Shown here in pieces: positions 60,610 through 64,000 of a stretch of 64,000 nt of DNA (position 1 is its first letter; each line of letters opens with the position of its first letter). This stretch comes from Rhizorhabdus dicambivorans (GTDB taxonomy: Bacteria; Pseudomonadota; Alphaproteobacteria; Sphingomonadales; Sphingomonadaceae): NCBI RefSeq assembly GCF_002355275.1, contig NZ_CP023449.1, forward strand, positions 3,016,001 to 3,080,000. The letters run 5' to 3'. The position numbers were made by a program, and so were the translations under genes. The notes below the pieces were generated by a model. That model saw nothing but the letters and a program-made list of their open reading frames with translations. It made no database searches and had not been told where the DNA came from.

Positions 60610-61041
60610 TCAAACCCTGTCCACGTCGCGTGCCGACCATGCCAGGATCAACCAGCCGATGGCGAACACCCCCATCCCCGTCCTTGCGATCACGGCATTG
60701 ACGGAAAGCCATCCGATCGCCTGCGCGTAGTTTGGCAGGCAATAGAGGGCGATGCCTCCCAAGAAGAAGGCGGGAGCTAGCCTCGCGGATTTGGCGCCTA
60801 TGTTCATGAATGTGGCGCAAGCCAACGTGGCCATTCCGTGCATGAACTGGATCTGCGCCGTTGCTCGAACCAGGGCTTCCTGCGCGGGCTGGAATAATGG
60901 ACCGGCAGACGACAGGAGCACAGCCAGCGCGAAAAGCCCGTTGAGCGCGCCCAACCTCATCCAAACCGCCCGCCGCCAAACAGAATATCCCGAGGAATAA
61001 GCAGCAAGAGGCCGTCGAAGCGCGCCGATCGGATCGATCAT
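60610..61041 (-). CDS. DUF423-like membrane protein
   Basis: 143 residues from MIDPIGALRRPLAAYSSGYS; it overlaps the GST stop by 4 bases. Four hydrophobic segments: LGALNGLFALAVLLSSAGPL, FMHGMATLACATFMNIGA, PAFFLGGIALYCLPNYAQAI, TGMGVFAIGWLILAWSA. The HGMATL histidine and the arrangement resemble DUF423 proteins. Its position at the end of the leftward GST gene suggests co-transcription. Function unknown. Confidence 0.7.
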   Translation of the reverse strand: MIDPIGALRRPLAAYSSGYSVWRRAVWMRLGALNGLFALAVLLSSAGPLFQPAQEALVRATAQIQFMHGMATLACATFMNIGAKSARLAPAFFLGGIALYCLPNYAQAIGWLSVNAVIARTGMGVFAIGWLILAWSARDVDRV

Positions 61042-61913
61042 CCCGCCGCCGTCATTCCGCAGACCTGGGTAATGCTGTGGCCTTCCTTGGTCAGGCGTTG
61101 CTGATGACGCTCGATTACCGCCGCGAGCGGCGGGGGCATCGTGATCTCCGTCGCCCAGCCGGGGCGGTTGCTGAGCCGCTTGTACCAGGCGCCCATGGCC
61201 GGGTGCTGCGCCGCCAATGGATAGCCAGCGAGCACCATCCGGTGGGCATAGATGAACCACGCAATGTCGATGATCGTGAGTTCAGCACCGAAGAGATAGT
61301 CCGAATCCGCGAGCCGCGCCTCTACGCCGGCAAATGCGCGGCCCAGCGCCGCAACGGACTTGCGCGCATCGGCTTGCGATACCCGCTGTTCACCATAGGT
61401 CCGCCAATAGCGGATTTCCTTCTCCTTCTGCGCATCCGGCTCGCCGGCCACGGTAGAAGCGCCGAAGCGGCGATAATTCTCAAGGTCCTTTGCCGATTTC
61501 GGCGGCGCGGGTGTCTCGAACAAGAAGTGGAAGGTGACGTTGCGAATATCGAGATGGAGGTCGTCCTCCGCGCGCAATATCGCTTCCGCCTCGCCGCGAT
61601 TGGCTGCCGGGATGAGCACCGGCTGGGGGAATTTGTCTTCCAGATGGAAGATGATGTCGTTGCTCTCGATATGCACGTCGCCGTCATCCACCAGCGCGGG
61701 AACCAGACCGCGCGGATTGATGCCGAGATAACGTTCCGAAATATTTTCGTTGGCCCCTAGATCGATCGGATGCGACTGCCATGCGATCCCCTTCTCGGCA
61801 AGAACCAGCCTGACCTTCTGGGAACAGGATGAAAAATGCGCATGGAAGAGGTGCAGGCCCTTCCACTCCGTGACTTCGCGGGTGAGGATTTCCCTATCCA
61901 GCAACTTGACCAT
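61038..61913 (-). CDS. Glutathione S-transferase-family protein
   Basis: 291 residues from MVKLLDREILTREVTEWKGL with GAAAGGAGAG before the ATG. SSCSQKVRLVLAEKGIAWQSHPIDLG is the thioredoxin-like N-terminus with a Ser/Cys pair, NPRGLVPALVDDGDVHIESNDIIFHL the glutathione site. The C-terminal domain ends MGAWYKRLSNRPGWATEIT. Longer than housekeeping GSTs (about 200 residues), similar to the beta-etherase and dehalogenase-type GSTs of sphingomonads. It follows the acyl-CoA dehydrogenase-like gene after 32 bases. Confidence 0.88.
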   Translation of the reverse strand: MVKLLDREILTREVTEWKGLHLFHAHFSSCSQKVRLVLAEKGIAWQSHPIDLGANENISERYLGINPRGLVPALVDDGDVHIESNDIIFHLEDKFPQPVLIPAANRGEAEAILRAEDDLHLDIRNVTFHFLFETPAPPKSAKDLENYRRFGASTVAGEPDAQKEKEIRYWRTYGEQRVSQADARKSVAALGRAFAGVEARLADSDYLFGAELTIIDIAWFIYAHRMVLAGYPLAAQHPAMGAWYKRLSNRPGWATEITMPPPLAAVIERHQQRLTKEGHSITQVCGMTAAG

Positions 61914-61945
61914 TTCACTCTCCTTTCGCGACATATTCGCATCCA

Positions 61946-63199
61946 TCAGGCATGGCGCATTTTTCCAGCACCCGGCCCTGGCTGGCCTTGCGCCGCGAAT
62001 GGGTTGAAAGGGGCCTTGCCGCACAGAAGCCGCCCATATTCCTCCGCGCAGCTTTCATAGTTGAACTGCGCGTGGATGGTCGCGACACGGACGTCACGCG
62101 CGTAGCGCTGCATGGGATTGGCGGCCTGGATCGTCGAAGCGCCACTAGCACGATGCAAAATCTCGACCGCTTCGGCACAACCGCGGACCGACGCGGCGAC
62201 ATCGAACTTTATCTTAGCAAGGAACATCGGATCGAACGCTTCGCGAGCCTCGGCCCGGCGGTCCATCTCCTTTGCGTCCTCGGTCAAGACACGCTCAGCC
62301 GCATCGATACGCAACCTGACTTCGGCGAGTTGCAGATGCGTCACGGCCGCATCCGCCTGAACGGCGTACATCGTGGCCGTAATGGCCCGCTTCCCCACCC
62401 GCGCCATGAAATAATCGAGCGCGCCCTTTGCCATGCCCAGCGGCGCCGCGCCGGACAGCAGGGAGGTGAAGGCGACGAAATTATTATGATAGACGGCGTC
62501 AGGCGGCGGCGCGGCATCGGCACGCGCGCCGAGAGTCGGCAGAGCGCGATGCTCCGGCACGAAAACCGGCGTGCGGATGCGCACGGTGTTGCTGCCGGTC
62601 GCCTTGAGGCCGCTGACGTTCCAGTCGTTGAGTATCTCGAGATCCCCTGCCGGGATCAGCATCATCCGGTGATCGGGCGCGGCGCTGCCATCTTGCACGA
62701 TCGCGCCGAGAAACGACCACGCCGTATTGGGTGAGCCGCTGCAGAACGGCCAGACCCCTTCGACCATATAGCCGCCTTCGGTGGGGGTTGCCTTTCCGGG
62801 GCCCGACGCGGTGAGCACGCCGGATACGCGCGGCCCTACCCATTCCATGCCGAAGACATCCTCCTGCGCCTTTTCAGGCAGCATCGCGACCCACCGGTCA
62901 TGCGTCGTCGTGACCCAGCTCACCCATCCGGTGGACCCGGCGATCTTCCCGATCGCCGTGTAGACGCGCAGCTGTTCCGCGACCGGAAGCGCAAGGCCGC
63001 CATAGGCGCGCGGAATGCTCATCTGAAACGCGCGGGTTGCATCGAGCGCTGCGATGGTCCGGCCGCTGAGCTGACGAGCCTCTTCTTCGGCAAGCGCCAG
63101 TTCCTGTAGCTCCGGAGTGATCCTGGTTATCGCCGCGACGATCTGATCGGCACTCTCGATGGTCGCGACATTTTCATTCTCATCGGCGAGCGTCGCCAT
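61946..63199 (-). CDS. Acyl-CoA dehydrogenase-like flavin monooxygenase
   Basis: 417 residues. The fold is acyl-CoA dehydrogenase-like (IPRAYGGLALPVAEQLRVYTAIGKIAGSTGWVSWV; PFCSGSPNTAWSFLGAIV; NVSGLKATGSNTVRI) but the active-site glutamate region of true dehydrogenases is absent. It ends with RASGASTIQAANPMQRYARDVRVATIHAQFNYESCAEEYGRL, typical of HsaA/DszC-type flavin-dependent monooxygenases that need a separate reductase. Ribosome-binding GGAGAG precedes the ATG. It overlaps the transporter gene by 20 bases. Confidence 0.87.
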   Translation of the reverse strand: MATLADENENVATIESADQIVAAITRITPELQELALAEEEARQLSGRTIAALDATRAFQMSIPRAYGGLALPVAEQLRVYTAIGKIAGSTGWVSWVTTTHDRWVAMLPEKAQEDVFGMEWVGPRVSGVLTASGPGKATPTEGGYMVEGVWPFCSGSPNTAWSFLGAIVQDGSAAPDHRMMLIPAGDLEILNDWNVSGLKATGSNTVRIRTPVFVPEHRALPTLGARADAAPPPDAVYHNNFVAFTSLLSGAAPLGMAKGALDYFMARVGKRAITATMYAVQADAAVTHLQLAEVRLRIDAAERVLTEDAKEMDRRAEAREAFDPMFLAKIKFDVAASVRGCAEAVEILHRASGASTIQAANPMQRYARDVRVATIHAQFNYESCAEEYGRLLCGKAPFNPFAAQGQPGPGAGKMRHA

Positions 63200-64000
63200 A
63201 TTTCACTCTCCTTTCGGGATGGTTCGGAAAAGATTGGAGTTCCGCCGATCGAACGACGGCCAATTGCACGATGATCAGCGCGGCCCCGGCGATGACGCCC
63301 AGAAAGGATGCGCCGATGAAAAGCAGGGAAGGATGCCATTTCAGGGCGATTAGAAAGCCTATGAGGAGAGGCGCTCCCGCCGCGCCGAAGCGCCCAACCC
63401 CGATCGCCCACCCCAATGCCGTGGCTTTGACGGCCTCGGGAAATGTTTCCAGGACGAGATTGGTCAACCCGGTGTGAAAGGCGCACATCGTCGCCGCGAT
63501 GATGAACGTCATCGCATCGACCATGTCCGGTTCGTGAACCACCATCGACAATGCCAGCATCGCCGCGATCGACACCAGTATCTCGACATACATGACCCGA
63601 TAGATATCGAAACGCGAAGCCAGCCAGGCTTGGCCTACGGTTCCGATCGCCCCACCCAGGCCGAACATCGCCGCGGCGTTCACCGCCTCCACCGAAGATA
63701 GCCCGGATTTGATCAGCAAGGTCGGAGTCCAGCTGAGGAAGAGATGGAGAACCGCCGAATCGATCAGGAACGCTATCCAGAATAATGCCGTCAGCTTGCG
63801 AAACCGCGCGGAAAGCAACTGCGCGAGCGGCTGCTTGTCAGGGCGATCGCCGCCGGCCCGGTCCTCATCGACCAGGACCGCATCGATCCTGGATGGCCCG
63901 AACAGCCTGTGAACCGACGATATCGCTCGGGCGTGATCGCGGCGGCGCACCAGGAAGGTGACGGATTCGGGGATCAACAGCGCCGCCCCCGCCGTGAGCA
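63180..64000 (-). CDS. MFS transporter, aromatic acid:H+ symporter-like (5' end outside window)
   Basis: The frame runs off the right edge; about 270 C-terminal residues are seen. After LIPESVTFLVRRRDHARAIS, a cytoplasmic loop, six helices follow (LFWIAFLIDSAVLHLFLSWTPTLLI, AAMFGLGGAIGTVGQAWLAS, VEILVSIAAMLALSMVV, FIIAATMCAFHTGLTNLVLETFP, GRFGAAGAPLLIGFLIAL, LLFIGASFLGVIAGAALIIV). PESxxFLxxR and the LSWTPTLL helix fit the AAHS aromatic acid symporters. First visible gene of the leftward unit with the monooxygenase, the second GST and the DUF423-like gene. Probably imports the substrate. Confidence 0.85.
   Translation of the reverse strand, partial: LTAGAALLIPESVTFLVRRRDHARAISSVHRLFGPSRIDAVLVDEDRAGGDRPDKQPLAQLLSARFRKLTALFWIAFLIDSAVLHLFLSWTPTLLIKSGLSSVEAVNAAAMFGLGGAIGTVGQAWLASRFDIYRVMYVEILVSIAAMLALSMVVHEPDMVDAMTFIIAATMCAFHTGLTNLVLETFPEAVKATALGWAIGVGRFGAAGAPLLIGFLIALKWHPSLLFIGASFLGVIAGAALIIVQLAVVRSAELQSFPNHPERRVKYGDARR

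Noticed and set aside
1-64000. CRISPR array or rRNA operon
   Set aside because: No regularly spaced identical repeats with unique spacers and no rRNA-like stretches were seen on reading through the window.

Overview
The window is high-GC chromosomal DNA, most likely from an alphaproteobacterium of the Sphingomonadales (Sphingomonas, Rhizorhabdus or Sphingobium-like). This is an inference from the gene set: PhyR with sigma-EcfG type promoters, a PEPxxWA-CTERM protein, a DUF1134/EipA-type envelope protein, ExoD, a complete HutF-type histidine pathway and a sphingomonad-style xenobiotic gene cluster (P450s, GSTs, decarboxylase-type amidohydrolases). No database search was possible. All functions are read from motifs, lengths and context.

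Layout. 1-8.3 kb: 3' end of rimO, then a minus-strand block encoding a periplasmic PaoABC-type aldehyde oxidoreductase, a dipeptide epimerase, a helical-repeat exported protein and an intracellular PHA depolymerase. 8.5-17 kb: an ABC exporter, the valine catabolic genes (acyl-CoA dehydrogenase, 3-hydroxyisobutyryl-CoA hydrolase, enoyl-CoA hydratase, mmsB, mmsA) and a divergent LysR regulator. A decayed GIY-YIG nuclease remnant flanked by inverted REP-like palindromes lies inside the valine block. 17-20 kb: a stress-regulation patch with a single-domain response regulator, a Crp-like regulator, PhyR and a CsbD-like protein. Two near-perfect sigma-EcfG promoters are visible here. 20-28.4 kb: an alpha/beta-hydrolase-fold protein without a serine nucleophile, and the full hut locus (hutIHGU and divergent hutF-hutC) with a HutC-like operator between the arms.

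28.4-32.3 kb is accessory DNA abutting the 3' end of tRNA-Ser(GCU). It holds an exported Cys-rich protein, a small serine recombinase with an inverted-repeat site, and a two-gene overlapping unit (DUF4365-like nuclease-fold protein plus a 403-residue unknown) that I single out as a candidate undescribed, possibly defensive, module. 32.4-41.5 kb returns to core genes: EipA-like protein, hslV-aldo/keto reductase-hslU, DUF486 protein, PEP-CTERM protein, hydrolase, PRC-barrel protein and ExoD.

At 41,896 a fumarylacetoacetase-family gene is cut by a sequence that begins GGGG like a Tn3-family end, and accessory DNA starts. It carries a field of repeated inverted half-sites, two unknown genes, and a complete IS21-family element (istA/istB) whose two ends truncate two different genes without a target duplication. 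One of these is a TetR regulator. From 46.9 kb to the right edge lies a catabolic cluster: two cytochromes P450, a [2Fe-2S] ferredoxin, a flavoprotein dehydrogenase, SDR, 3-hydroxyacyl-CoA-type dehydrogenase, a BKACE-type beta-keto acid cleavage enzyme, a cyclase-family hydrolase, a cupin, two amidohydrolase-family (decarboxylase-like) enzymes, two GSTs, an acyl-CoA-dehydrogenase-like flavoenzyme and two MFS transporters. A 50-bp perfect palindrome in front of one P450, and a 22-bp copy of its core between the other P450 and the divergent GST, look like shared operators. The substrate is unknown. The gene set suggests uptake, hydroxylation, dehydrogenation, ring opening and beta-keto acid cleavage of a cyclic organic acid.
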